DNA of 64,000 bases. Source: an uncultured Clostridia bacterium. GTDB lineage: Bacteria > Bacillota > Clostridia > UMGS1810. Position 1 is the stretch's first letter. Each line of letters starts with the position of its first letter. Both the position numbers and the translations under genes were made by a program. Below the pieces are notes generated by a model that was not told the origin of the DNA, ran no database searches, and saw nothing but the letters and a program-made list of their open reading frames with translations. The stretch covers positions 200,031 through 264,030 of the forward strand of contig CAKSTL010000001.1 of the NCBI GenBank assembly GCA_934500875.1, read 5' to 3'. Shown here one piece after another: positions 36,034-43,127 of this stretch.

Positions 36034-36426
36034 ATGCTGAAACACAGAGAAACAAAACAGCGCAGAATCGTTCTGGAAACGGTCAGAAACCACACGGATC
36101 ATCCGACCGCCAACACGATATACAAGCAGGTTCATGCAATTGACGGAAAAATCAGTCAGGGTACCGTATACCGCAATTTAAACTGTCTGTCAGAGGACGG
36201 AGAAATACTTCATATCAAGGTGCCGGGTGCAGACAGATATGATTTAAGAACAGACCTTCACTATCATATTATCTGTCTTAAGTGCGGAAAGGTAACGGAT
36301 ATTCCGTTTAATTATCTTTCCGATCCGGATGAAAAGGTTGCGGATGCGACCGGTTACACGGTATTTCGTCACAGAGCCGTGTTCGAGGGAATCTGCCCGG
36401 AATGTAAAACGGAAAACAATATATAA
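36034..36426 (+). CDS. perR: Peroxide-responsive repressor PerR (Fur family)
   Basis: A 130-residue Fur-family regulator. A winged helix (HPTANTIYKQV ... GTVYRNLNCL) precedes the dimer domain. All PerR landmarks align with Bacillus subtilis PerR: regulatory-metal ligands His23, Asp70, His76, His78 and Asp89 (the Asp, rather than Glu, at the last site is typical of PerR) and structural-zinc cysteines 81, 84, 121 and 124. With iron bound, such proteins are inactivated by peroxide through oxidation of the histidines. The start at 36034 is chosen because GGGGGAG lies upstream. It heads a four-gene cassette for redox proteins and has a Per-like box in its promoter. Confidence 0.9.
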   Translation: MLKHRETKQRRIVLETVRNHTDHPTANTIYKQVHAIDGKISQGTVYRNLNCLSEDGEILHIKVPGADRYDLRTDLHYHIICLKCGKVTDIPFNYLSDPDEKVADATGYTVFRHRAVFEGICPECKTENNI

Positions 36427-36448
36427 TCCGAAAGAGGATAAAGAAAGG

Positions 36449-36601
36449 ATGTGGCAATATATGCATTGGAAAAAGGCGGCGCAGGCTTTGCTTTTGGCTG
36501 TCGGAACAGTAATGCTGTGCGCCGGAGCTTTGCGGGGTGAGGCGGCGACCGTGCTGAGCAAGGCAATCAGATTATGTCTGGAGTGTGTGGGAATTGGGTA
36601 A
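36449..36601 (+). CDS. CD1871A-family CXXC mini-protein
   Basis: A 50-residue membrane mini-protein: a single hydrophobic helix (AAQALLLAVGTVMLCAGALRG) and a C-terminal AIRLCLECVGIG with the conserved CXXC pair that defines the CD1871A family. An ATG at 36461 would give 46 residues and is equally possible; AAAGGA lies before both. It overlaps the next gene, so translation is coupled. In many Clostridia this mini-protein is found beside a membrane 4Fe-4S protein and a TlpA-like protein, as here, but its role is unproven. Confidence 0.8.
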   Translation: MWQYMHWKKAAQALLLAVGTVMLCAGALRGEAATVLSKAIRLCLECVGIG

Positions 36602-37499
36602 GAAATTTTCAGGTATATCACAAAAACTGACTCGCTTCCGCGGGTACGTTCAGGCAGCGGCAGCTTTATTGAGCAATCCGCATCTGCCAAATTTTCTGAA
36701 GGGCGAAATTTATCGGGGAGCCGGAAAAAAAGTATGTGTGCCGGGACTTAACTGCTACTCCTGTCCTGCGGCAGCCGGAGCCTGCCCTGTCGGTGCGCTT
36801 CAGACGGTAGCGGGATCTGCAAAATATGGTTTCTCATATTATATTACAGGAACTCTTATATTGCTCGGAGTATTGCTGGGACGCTTTATCTGCGGCTTTT
36901 TGTGTCCGTTCGGCTGGTTTCAGGAGCTACTGCATAAAATCCCGACAAAAAAGTTTTCAACCAAAAAGCTGAAATATTTGACTTGGGTTAAATACGCCGT
37001 TCTTTTGGTAACGGTGTTTCTGTTGCCGGCATTGGCGGTAAACGATGTCGGAATGGGCGACCCCTTTTTCTGCAAGTATATTTGTCCGCAGGGTGTATTG
37101 GAAGGGGCAATTCCGCTATCCGTTGTCAATTCCGGTATTCGCTCTGCGCTCGGAGTGTTGTTTGCTTGGAAATTCAGCGTTTTGATTGCAGTAATTGCGG
37201 TAAGCGTGTTGTTTTACAGACCGTTCTGCAAATGGCTGTGTCCGCTTGGTGCGTTCTATGCCCTGCTGAACAAGGTTTCGCTGTTTCAAATGAAAGTGGA
37301 CAAAAGCAAATGCGTAGACTGCGGAAAATGCGCAGAAGCTTGCAAAATGGCTGTGGACGTAACGAAAACGCCTAACCATACCGAATGTATTCGCTGCGGT
37401 ATGTGCGTCCGGGCATGCCCGACGAATGCCGTTCGTTTTCGGTACGGCTTCGGAAAAGGTAAAGATAAAAGCGGCACAAATGCCGCAAATGATAAATAA
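36585..37499 (+). CDS. Polytopic membrane 4Fe-4S protein, NapH/NosR-like
   Basis: A 304-residue membrane protein with about five spans and many cysteines: CYSCPAAAGACPVGA near the N-terminus, CGFLCPFGWFQELL, CKYICPQGVLEG and CKWLCPLGAF in the membrane region, and two ferredoxin-type clusters at the C-terminus (CVDCGKCAEACK and CIRCGMCVRACP). This is the NapH/NosR-like plan for moving electrons across the membrane to an extracytoplasmic partner. The GTG start at 36585 overlaps the end of the CXXC mini-protein gene. With the thioredoxin-like lipoprotein encoded next, the likely task is delivery of reductant to external thiols or peroxides; this is inference. Confidence 0.88.
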   Translation: MWELGKKFSGISQKLTRFRGYVQAAAALLSNPHLPNFLKGEIYRGAGKKVCVPGLNCYSCPAAAGACPVGALQTVAGSAKYGFSYYITGTLILLGVLLGRFICGFLCPFGWFQELLHKIPTKKFSTKKLKYLTWVKYAVLLVTVFLLPALAVNDVGMGDPFFCKYICPQGVLEGAIPLSVVNSGIRSALGVLFAWKFSVLIAVIAVSVLFYRPFCKWLCPLGAFYALLNKVSLFQMKVDKSKCVDCGKCAEACKMAVDVTKTPNHTECIRCGMCVRACPTNAVRFRYGFGKGKDKSGTNAANDK

Positions 37500-37519
37500 A
37501 AAAATCAGGAGGAATAAAC

Positions 37520-38416
37520 ATGAGTATAAAAAAACTTCTAACAGCGGTGCTGATGCTTATGCTGGTGGTGATGGCTCTGGCAGCCTGCGGGACAGCGGAC
37601 AAAAATGAACCGAAAAATGCCGAAGAAGCGGTAGCAATGCATAAAGAACTGATGGCACGTGAAAATGCAATTCTGGCGGAGAATACAAAGCTCTGGGAAC
37701 AGGTTTTTGCGGCGGCGGACAAAGGTATGACTTTGCAGGAGGACGGTAAAAACTACGGTGATTTTCTTCTCAAAACCATTGACACCGTCAAGGAACAGTT
37801 TACGGAGGACGAGTTTAAATTGCTTAAGGGTGAAGCAGAGAAAATTCGGGATATTGAAAATAAGCTGACTATGATTGAAAAAAAATATCCGGATGCAGCT
37901 CAAAAATCGTCGGATAATGATATGAGTATGCCATCCGATAACGGCAGTACGGGAAATTTTCCCTCCTTTGAAGGGAAGGATCTGGACGGGAAGGAAATAA
38001 AGAGCGATGAGCTGTTTTCAGGCAATGCTGTCACGGTGGTAAACTTTTGGTTCACTACCTGCTCTCCCTGCGTGGGTGAGCTTTCCGAACTCGATGCGCT
38101 GAATAAGGAGCTTTCCGGGAAAGGCGGTTCTCTAATCGGAATAAATTCTTTCACGCTGGACGGAGATGAGGCGGCAATATCCGAAGCAAAGGCAGTTTTG
38201 AAAAAGAAAGACGCCTCCTATCGGAATGTATACTTTGATTCTGACAGCGAGGCGGGAAAGTTTGTCGAAAATGTATACGCCTATCCCACAACATATGTGG
38301 TTGACCGCAGCGGCAGTATCGTCGGAGAACCGATTGTCGGCGCTGTTACCGGCAAATCGCAAATGGAGAAGCTGAAATCGTTAATTGACCAATGTATTGC
38401 CGCCGATATGAAATGA
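37520..38416 (+). CDS. TlpA-like thioredoxin lipoprotein
   Basis: A 298-residue lipoprotein: signal peptide with lipobox LAAC (Cys23), a charged helical domain of about 100 residues (about 33-125), and a C-terminal TlpA/ResA-type thioredoxin fold with the active site FTTCSPCVGEL (Cys181 and Cys184) and the cis-proline segment AYPTTYVVD. It would act outside the membrane as a disulfide reductase or peroxide-detoxifying partner of the preceding 4Fe-4S protein. A strong AGGAGG lies before the ATG and the gap to the preceding gene is 20 bp. The helical domain is an unusual addition for TlpA proteins. Confidence 0.88.
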   Translation: MSIKKLLTAVLMLMLVVMALAACGTADKNEPKNAEEAVAMHKELMARENAILAENTKLWEQVFAAADKGMTLQEDGKNYGDFLLKTIDTVKEQFTEDEFKLLKGEAEKIRDIENKLTMIEKKYPDAAQKSSDNDMSMPSDNGSTGNFPSFEGKDLDGKEIKSDELFSGNAVTVVNFWFTTCSPCVGELSELDALNKELSGKGGSLIGINSFTLDGDEAAISEAKAVLKKKDASYRNVYFDSDSEAGKFVENVYAYPTTYVVDRSGSIVGEPIVGAVTGKSQMEKLKSLIDQCIAADMK

Positions 38417-38446
38417 AAATAGTATTAAAATAATGCTTGTACAAAT

Positions 38447-38479
38447 ATACCATAAAAATCCTGAGTCGGTTTATGGTAT
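38447..38479. repeat. Perfect 10-bp hairpin after the redox cassette
   Basis: ATACCATAAA (38447-38456) pairs with TTTATGGTAT (38470-38479). There is no T-run, so it is a poor terminator. It directly precedes the inverted-repeat element at 38487-38765. Confidence 0.6.
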
Positions 38480-38486
38480 GTAATCG

Positions 38487-38765
38487 TTAGGCATAACAGA
38501 CTCGAACCCCATGCGGTCCAAAAAGGCAAATTTTCCGCAATAATGCGTTAAAATGCTCGTTAATAGACAAACTATTAACTGCGCTTTTGCCTTTTCTTGC
38601 AAAAAATTTGCTCTTTTTGAACTCGCAGACCCAATGCGCCGAAAAATTTTTGTTCAGCTGTTATTGCAGGGTGAAGCAAGGCTGTCGCCTTGCAAATCCC
38701 GAAAGAACGGCTGAGCGGAAATTTAACAAGCATTGGGCGCATGTGTTCGAGTCTGTTATGCCTAA
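38487..38765. repeat. Non-coding 279-bp element with perfect 21-bp terminal inverted repeats
   Basis: The ends 38487-38507 and 38745-38765 are exact reverse complements over 21 bp (the left begins TTAGGCATAACAGACTC). Inside are further stems: GTTAATAG/CTATTAAC, GCAAGGC/GCCTTGC, and ACCCAATGC with GCATTGGG. No open frame of note is present and no target-site duplication is visible at the ends. The shape fits a MITE-like or other dispersed structured repeat. It lies between the redox cassette and the recombinase gene. Confidence 0.75.
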
Positions 38766-38816
38766 ATAAAAAAATTAAACTAAAGCCTTTTTAAAATGAG
38801 GGTTTCAGACGGCAGA

Positions 38817-38866
38817 AAAAGCCGCCCGGCATAGAGGCAACACGCCTTTATTGTCGGGCGGCTTTT
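38817..38866. terminator. Strong hairpin terminator before the recombinase gene
   Basis: A long stem (AAAAGCCGCCCGGCA with TGTCGGGCGGCTTTT) holds a small inner hairpin (AGGC/GCCT). A-run and T-run flanks allow function in both directions, insulating the recombinase gene from the redox cassette. Confidence 0.8.
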
Positions 38867-38968
38867 ATATAATTCGGCAATAGTAAGACTCATTTTACGG
38901 CAAGTTTGACAAAATCGGAGATAAAGGAGCAAACTGTTGACAGCTTCAATTTATAAATTTTGCCTGAG

Positions 38969-38977
38969 TGGTACAAT
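38969..38977 (+). promoter_or_regulatory. Extended -10 promoter of the recombinase gene
   Basis: TGGTACAAT is a good extended -10 element 31 bp before the start codon. A TTGACA at 38937-38942 lies too far away to be its -35 box, but belongs to GCAAACTGTTGACA (38929-38942), almost identical to a segment in the invertible promoter. Confidence 0.5.
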
Positions 38978-39008
38978 ATATATGGTGAAAAGAAAGGAAG
39001 CGGTCAAT

Positions 39009-39854
39009 ATGAAATTACAGAGTATAACCGAAAAACAAATTCAAAAATTCAGAAAATATCTTGTAAACGAAGAAAAATCTGATGCTACTATCGAGAAATA
39101 TATTCGTGACGTTACGGCGTTTGTCAAATGGCTCGGCGGAGAAATTCCACGCAAGGAAAGGGTCATTCAATATAAAGAACGCCTGATTGCGCAATATAAA
39201 ACCGCAAGCGTTAATTCGATACTGTCCTCGCTCAATATGTTCTTTGAATATGCCGATTGGCACAAAATGAAGGTAAAAACATTGAAAACACAGCGCAAGA
39301 TTTTTGCAGACAAGTCAAAGGAACTGACAAAAACAGAGTATGAAAGATTGCTGACGGCGGCAAAGGACAGGAAAAACGAAAAGCTGTATTATCTGATACA
39401 GACGATTGCAAGCACAGGACTTCGGGTATCGGAAATTAAATTTGTAACATTTGAGGCCACAAAACGCAGACAGGCAATAATAAACTGCAAAGGAAAAATA
39501 AGGCAGGTTTTTCTGCCCAAAAAGCTGTGTATTATCCTGCAAAAGTATGCGTCGAAACAGGGTATCAAAAACGGCAGCATCTTTGTTACGAGAACAGGCA
39601 CGCCTCTTGACAGATCAAATATATGGAGAATGTTAAAGGAGCTGTGCGAGAGTGCGGGAGTGTCAAAAGAAAAAGTATTTCCGCATAACTTTCGCCACCT
39701 TTTTGCAAGAACTTATTATTCCCTGCAAAAAGATATTGTAAGACTTGCTGATATACTCGGACATTCCAATATTAACACTACAAGAATTTACACTGCGGAA
39801 AGCGGAACAGAGCATATGAAACAGTTGCAAAAGCTTGGCCTTTTGCGATGTTAA
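39009..39854 (+). CDS. Tyrosine recombinase, probable DNA invertase of the polysaccharide switch
   Basis: A 281-residue phage-integrase/XerC-type recombinase. The SAM-like N-terminal core-binding domain (about 1-95) precedes the catalytic domain with the full set of residues: Arg139 (STGLRVSE), the beta-hairpin lysine near 163, His226 and Arg229 (HNFRH), His252 (LGHSN) and Tyr261 (RIYT). The start at 39009 is chosen because AAAGGAAG lies 8 bp upstream. Its stop codon is only 4 bp before the first of two inverted recombination sites, so it very likely flips the 249-bp promoter segment that follows. It has no excisionase or phage neighbours, which argues against a prophage integrase. Confidence 0.9.
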   Translation: MKLQSITEKQIQKFRKYLVNEEKSDATIEKYIRDVTAFVKWLGGEIPRKERVIQYKERLIAQYKTASVNSILSSLNMFFEYADWHKMKVKTLKTQRKIFADKSKELTKTEYERLLTAAKDRKNEKLYYLIQTIASTGLRVSEIKFVTFEATKRRQAIINCKGKIRQVFLPKKLCIILQKYASKQGIKNGSIFVTRTGTPLDRSNIWRMLKELCESAGVSKEKVFPHNFRHLFARTYYSLQKDIVRLADILGHSNINTTRIYTAESGTEHMKQLQKLGLLRC

Positions 39855-39858
39855 AAAC

Positions 39859-39882
39859 ACAACATAATTGCGATTATGTTGT
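39859..39882. repeat. Left recombination site (IRL) of the inverton
   Basis: Two 10-bp arms in inverted order (ACAACATAAT and ATTATGTTGT) surround the asymmetric core TGCG. This is the classic layout of a tyrosine-recombinase site. The right site at 40132-40155 is its exact reverse complement, with core CGCA. The site lies 4 bp after the recombinase stop codon. Confidence 0.88.
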
Positions 39883-39962
39883 AAATGGGTGTTTGCCTTA
39901 TGCAAACCATTGAAAAACATAAAGTTTTCTTAAATGTTTTTTGCATAAAAGCGCTTGTTAAA

Positions 39963-39997
39963 CAGACCAATGATATTGCAAATATCACATTGGTCTG
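39963..39997. repeat. Long hairpin inside the invertible segment
   Basis: CAGACCAATG (39963-39972) pairs with CATTGGTCTG (39988-39997), with additional inner pairing (ATATT/AATAT) around a small bulge. A T-run follows only 13 nt later, so terminator activity is uncertain. It could block read-through from the recombinase gene into the operon. Confidence 0.6.
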
Positions 39998-40068
39998 AAG
40001 TTCCGTATTCTTTTTTTGTTGCATAGTGACGAAATTTTGGGGATAAATAGGAAAGAAATCGCAAACTA

Positions 40069-40097
40069 TTGACAAATTCGACTTTTTCTGATAGATT
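40069..40097 (+). promoter_or_regulatory. Invertible promoter driving the exopolysaccharide operon
   Basis: TTGACA (40069-40074) is followed after 17 bp by TAGATT (40092-40097), preceded by TG at 40089-40090 to give an extended -10 element. Transcription would start near 40104, cross the right inverted repeat and reach the first gene at 40216. Confidence 0.75.
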
Positions 40098-40131
40098 ATA
40101 CGTAGGTATGTATATCTTTTTTTCGACAGGC

Positions 40132-40155
40132 ACAACATAATCGCAATTATGTTGT
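40132..40155. repeat. Right recombination site (IRR) of the inverton
   Basis: Arms ACAACATAAT and ATTATGTTGT around core CGCA, the exact reverse complement of the left site. In the ON orientation this palindrome lies in the 5' leader of the operon mRNA and could form a hairpin there. Confidence 0.88.
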
Positions 40156-40215
40156 AAACACGCTGAAAATAAGTTATCGGCAGAGTAAACGCTTTGTAAT
40201 CAAGGATGACTGAAT

Positions 40216-40449
40216 ATGGAAAAAGATTTATTTGAGATGTTAAAAGACAGGGTCGGTTGCATGCATATTTCCGATTTGCGTTTCGGCAGAGACAGAGACA
40301 GGGCCATGCACGTCTTGACCTTCATAAGGCTTGAAGAATATTCTCTTTCCGTTCTTTTGGATGCAATAGAATACTTCCACGGAGAAAAACCATTGCTTAC
40401 GTCAAAAGACGAAGCTATTGCTTTTTTGCTGCAAAAAAGGCAGATGTAG
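40216..40449 (+). CDS. Small hypothetical protein, first gene of the exopolysaccharide operon
   Basis: A 77-residue soluble protein that I do not recognise. It has no signal peptide or membrane helix. It is charged and helical (MEKDLFEMLKDRVG; RLEEYSLSVLLDAIEYF) with a central SDLRFGRDRDRAM stretch. AAGGA lies about 9 bp before the ATG. As the first gene after the invertible promoter it is well placed to be a regulator or an assembly factor for the operon, but nothing in the sequence proves it. Confidence 0.65.
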   Translation: MEKDLFEMLKDRVGCMHISDLRFGRDRDRAMHVLTFIRLEEYSLSVLLDAIEYFHGEKPLLTSKDEAIAFLLQKRQM

Positions 40450-40494
40450 CAGCGCTTTTTACGTATGATATAAAATTCAGAAGGAAACGGAGAT

Positions 40495-41676
40495 GTGAGG
40501 AGATTGATAAACAGTCTGAAAAAGGCGGATATCGGGCTTTCGTGCATTCTTGCCTGTGCGTATTTTCTTGCATTGCCGCTTACCATTACAATCAACGCTG
40601 CGGGAAATTCCTTTTTGAAACTGCTGACTATACCTATTGCCGGATATTTTGCGGTAAGCTGGTTTTTCTATCGCGAAAAACTTGAGCTGAACAGCGTTCA
40701 TTTGTTGTCGTTTGCGTATCTGATAACGGTTGTTATGACGTTGTTTGCGGACAGAAGCCCGGTGGCGCTGCAATATGTGCGCGGATATTTTGAAACGATA
40801 GGCCTGATGTTTCTTATAACCATGCGCAAATATACTGAAAATGAAATTAAAGCGTTTGAGATTACACAACTTACACTGCTCGGCATACTGATCACGCTCG
40901 GATTTATCGGTGCGGATTGGTACGGCGACAGAAACACGATGATAATATTCGGGACCACAAGCGATCCGAACTACTTTGCCGGATTTTTTCTTTTGCCTAT
41001 GGCAGTCGCTTTAAAAAAGCTGAGAGACAACAAAATCTATACTATTATATGCGCGGCTTTGCTTGCTCTCGGAGCATATATGGTTTTCACATCCGGCTCG
41101 CGCGGCGGGTTGCTTGGGCTTGCGGTTATGATAATGTCATATGTATTCATAAACGCAAAGGGGACAAAACAGCGCATTATCGGAGTTTGCACGGCAATCG
41201 GCATGGCGGTTATTCTGTGGACGGTTGTTATTCCGATTCTGCCCGAAGATGTTTCATCGCGTTTCAGTATACAAAAGATTATCGAATCCCACGGAACCGG
41301 ACGGGGGGATATATGGCTTTCAATGCTCGATACGATAAAACACTCGTCGTGGGAACTGATGTACGGCAGAGGAATATTTGCCTATCACGAAATGATGATA
41401 AACGGAAAACTGATGCACGTAGTGGCACACAACCAATTTATACAGTCGCTCTATAACCAAGGCATACCGGGATTTGTAATGTTTATTCTGATGTCCTCTG
41501 CGGCTGTATTGAGAAACATAAAAAAACGGGGATATATCTCGGCGGCAATGCTCGGCATATTGGCGCTTTCTATGACGCTCACAATAAATCCGAGCATTAA
41601 GGCTTTCTGGAATTTGCTGATATATGCGGCGCTTTCCTTTGATAAACCTGAAAAAACAAAAGGAGATTTCATATGA
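40495..41676 (+). CDS. O-antigen ligase/polymerase family membrane protein (Wzy-like)
   Basis: A 393-residue protein with about ten membrane spans. The C-terminal Wzy_C-type features are visible: TSGSRGGLLGLAV, the large outer loop with GRGDIWLSMLDTIKHSSW and YGRGIFAYHEM, and the conserved His-bearing VVAHNQFIQSLYNQGI. Such proteins polymerise lipid-linked repeat units at the outer face of the membrane or ligate polymers to acceptors. The GTG start is chosen because CGGAG lies just upstream. Its stop codon overlaps the next start (ATGA), consistent with one operon. With the flippase gene at the operon's end it defines a Wzx/Wzy pathway. Confidence 0.88.
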   Translation: MRRLINSLKKADIGLSCILACAYFLALPLTITINAAGNSFLKLLTIPIAGYFAVSWFFYREKLELNSVHLLSFAYLITVVMTLFADRSPVALQYVRGYFETIGLMFLITMRKYTENEIKAFEITQLTLLGILITLGFIGADWYGDRNTMIIFGTTSDPNYFAGFFLLPMAVALKKLRDNKIYTIICAALLALGAYMVFTSGSRGGLLGLAVMIMSYVFINAKGTKQRIIGVCTAIGMAVILWTVVIPILPEDVSSRFSIQKIIESHGTGRGDIWLSMLDTIKHSSWELMYGRGIFAYHEMMINGKLMHVVAHNQFIQSLYNQGIPGFVMFILMSSAAVLRNIKKRGYISAAMLGILALSMTLTINPSIKAFWNLLIYAALSFDKPEKTKGDFI

Positions 41677-43127
41677 TATTCAGCAATAAAACACCGTATC
41701 CGAAGCCAAAAACATCAAACGATGAAACGGAAATCTCTGCGGATATATTGTTCGGGGAGAACGATAAAGTGAAAATACCGAAAGCGAAGTTCGGCTATTC
41801 ACCGATATGTGTAATCATAATTGCGGCACTTGCGGCAATCTGCGTTATTGCCGAAAATCTGAATACGGCATACACAACCGTTTCAATTTCGTTTTCGGAA
41901 ATAACAAAGGGCTGCAACCCGGACGGATCACCGTTTGATATTTATGAGGTGTTAAGCGATGAGGTCTTAACAAGCGCCTGTGATAAGCTGAATAACAGGT
42001 TAACCCCCGAAACGCTGAAGGAGCATATTTCCGTTACCGGTATCACCACGGACGGCAGCTTTAACGCAATAAGGCAGAATGTTCTCGATGGAAATGATAC
42101 ATATTCATACTTTCCGTCAAAATACACGATCTCGTATTCGGTTATCTCGGATTCGATTAAAGCGAACGGTATGCCTGCGTCGGTCAGAGCGGTTTTAAAA
42201 CAGTTTGTATTGCCGTCAAAAGCAAAAATACTAACCGCTGTCGCCGACAGTTATAAGGAATATTATGATAACAAATATGTTTTCACAAGTTCTGTGTTTG
42301 AGGCAGATCTGGCGAAAATAAAATTGCTTGACTATTTCAACCGCGCAAGCGAAATGAAAAACATCATAAATCGCATAAACAGGTATTTGTCAATCCGTTA
42401 CGATGAGGACGTTAAGTTTGTTTCAAAGGACGGCGTGAGTTTCGGTGACCTGAGTACCGAACTGACGGGAATAGCTGACAACGATGTCGAAACATACAAG
42501 GCATTTGTTATCCAAAACGGTATTACCACTGACAAGGACAAGCTTTTAAAGCAGTTCCGTTATGTATCGAAAGAAAATTATGAGCAGACGCAGAGAAACC
42601 GAGGCGAATATAACATTATGCTGGACGGCATATCGGTATATGATCCTCTTGTTACAAAGGTTGTATTTATTCCGGCGCTGGACTCGGAAAATATATTTTA
42701 TATGAACAGAACAAAAATCGGAATAGACTATCTGACGGAAAACGCAAGCAAGGCGAACCTTGCCGGGGACGAGTCGGAAAACGAGGCACATTATTACGAC
42801 TATCTGATAAAGCAATTTTCCGCATTTGAAGAAAGTGCGGATTGGGTTAAAAAGGCTGCGGATAAGCAATGCGATGATATTACGGTGAAAATAGATGAAT
42901 TCTTAAAAAGAGCCGCTGCCGTAAATGACGAGTACATAAATACCATATCTTATGAAACATTGTATATAAGCGGCATAGGTCACGGACAAGGAGTTGTTTC
43001 CTCTGTTGTGACGATTGCCAAAATAACGGTTATATGGTCTGCTGTGCTTTATTTATGGTGGCTTATATATTCCGTATTGAAAAGAAAAAAGATCAAGAAG
43101 GAGAAAAGTGATAATGCTGCTGAGTGA
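41673..43127 (+). CDS. Wzz-like polysaccharide co-polymerase, first copy
   Basis: A 484-residue membrane protein with one span near residues 45-65 and another near 455-475, and a large extracytoplasmic, helix-rich domain between them. This is the layout of chain-length regulators (Wzz/PCP), although the loop is longer than in classical Wzz and no tyrosine-kinase domain is attached. The short basic tail ends KKEKSDNAAE. It is followed by a second protein of the same plan. It probably steers chain length or export of the polymer made by the Wzy-like protein. Identification rests on topology and context rather than on a clear motif. Confidence 0.65.
   Translation: MIFSNKTPYPKPKTSNDETEISADILFGENDKVKIPKAKFGYSPICVIIIAALAAICVIAENLNTAYTTVSISFSEITKGCNPDGSPFDIYEVLSDEVLTSACDKLNNRLTPETLKEHISVTGITTDGSFNAIRQNVLDGNDTYSYFPSKYTISYSVISDSIKANGMPASVRAVLKQFVLPSKAKILTAVADSYKEYYDNKYVFTSSVFEADLAKIKLLDYFNRASEMKNIINRINRYLSIRYDEDVKFVSKDGVSFGDLSTELTGIADNDVETYKAFVIQNGITTDKDKLLKQFRYVSKENYEQTQRNRGEYNIMLDGISVYDPLVTKVVFIPALDSENIFYMNRTKIGIDYLTENASKANLAGDESENEAHYYDYLIKQFSAFEESADWVKKAADKQCDDITVKIDEFLKRAAAVNDEYINTISYETLYISGIGHGQGVVSSVVTIAKITVIWSAVLYLWWLIYSVLKRKKIKKEKSDNAAE

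Larger units (their letters stand above)
39883..40131. other. Invertible promoter segment (inverton), shown in the ON orientation
   Basis: 249 bp lie between two 24-bp sites that are exact reverse complements, so recombination between them must invert this stretch. Contents from left to right: a small hairpin (TGTTTGC/GCAAACC-like, about 39889-39908), a long hairpin at 39963-39997, and a rightward promoter at 40069-40097 that faces the polysaccharide operon. Inverted, the promoter would face the recombinase gene and leave the operon without a local promoter. Orientation is seen directly; switching in the population is inferred. Confidence 0.85.

Noticed and set aside
35699..36135. Two minus-strand frames of about 85 residues upstream of perR
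   Set aside because: Hydrophobic, low-complexity translations of AT-rich intergenic DNA without ribosome sites; one runs into the perR gene.
38487..38765. tRNA or tRNA-like gene suggested by GTTCGAGTC and complementary ends
   Set aside because: The interior is far too long and lacks D and anticodon arms; only the ends resemble a tRNA.
38937..39008. Longer recombinase start (TTG at 38937 or ATG at 38982)
   Set aside because: The extended -10 promoter element and the AAAGGAAG ribosome site lie inside these extensions, so translation must begin at 39009.
39859..40158. Direct 28-bp repeats at the switch, implying deletion rather than inversion
   Set aside because: The same sites also align as direct repeats with two mismatches because the arms are palindromic, but the core bases are in opposite orientation and the inverted alignment is perfect over 24 bp. 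Deletion would require pairing of mismatched cores.
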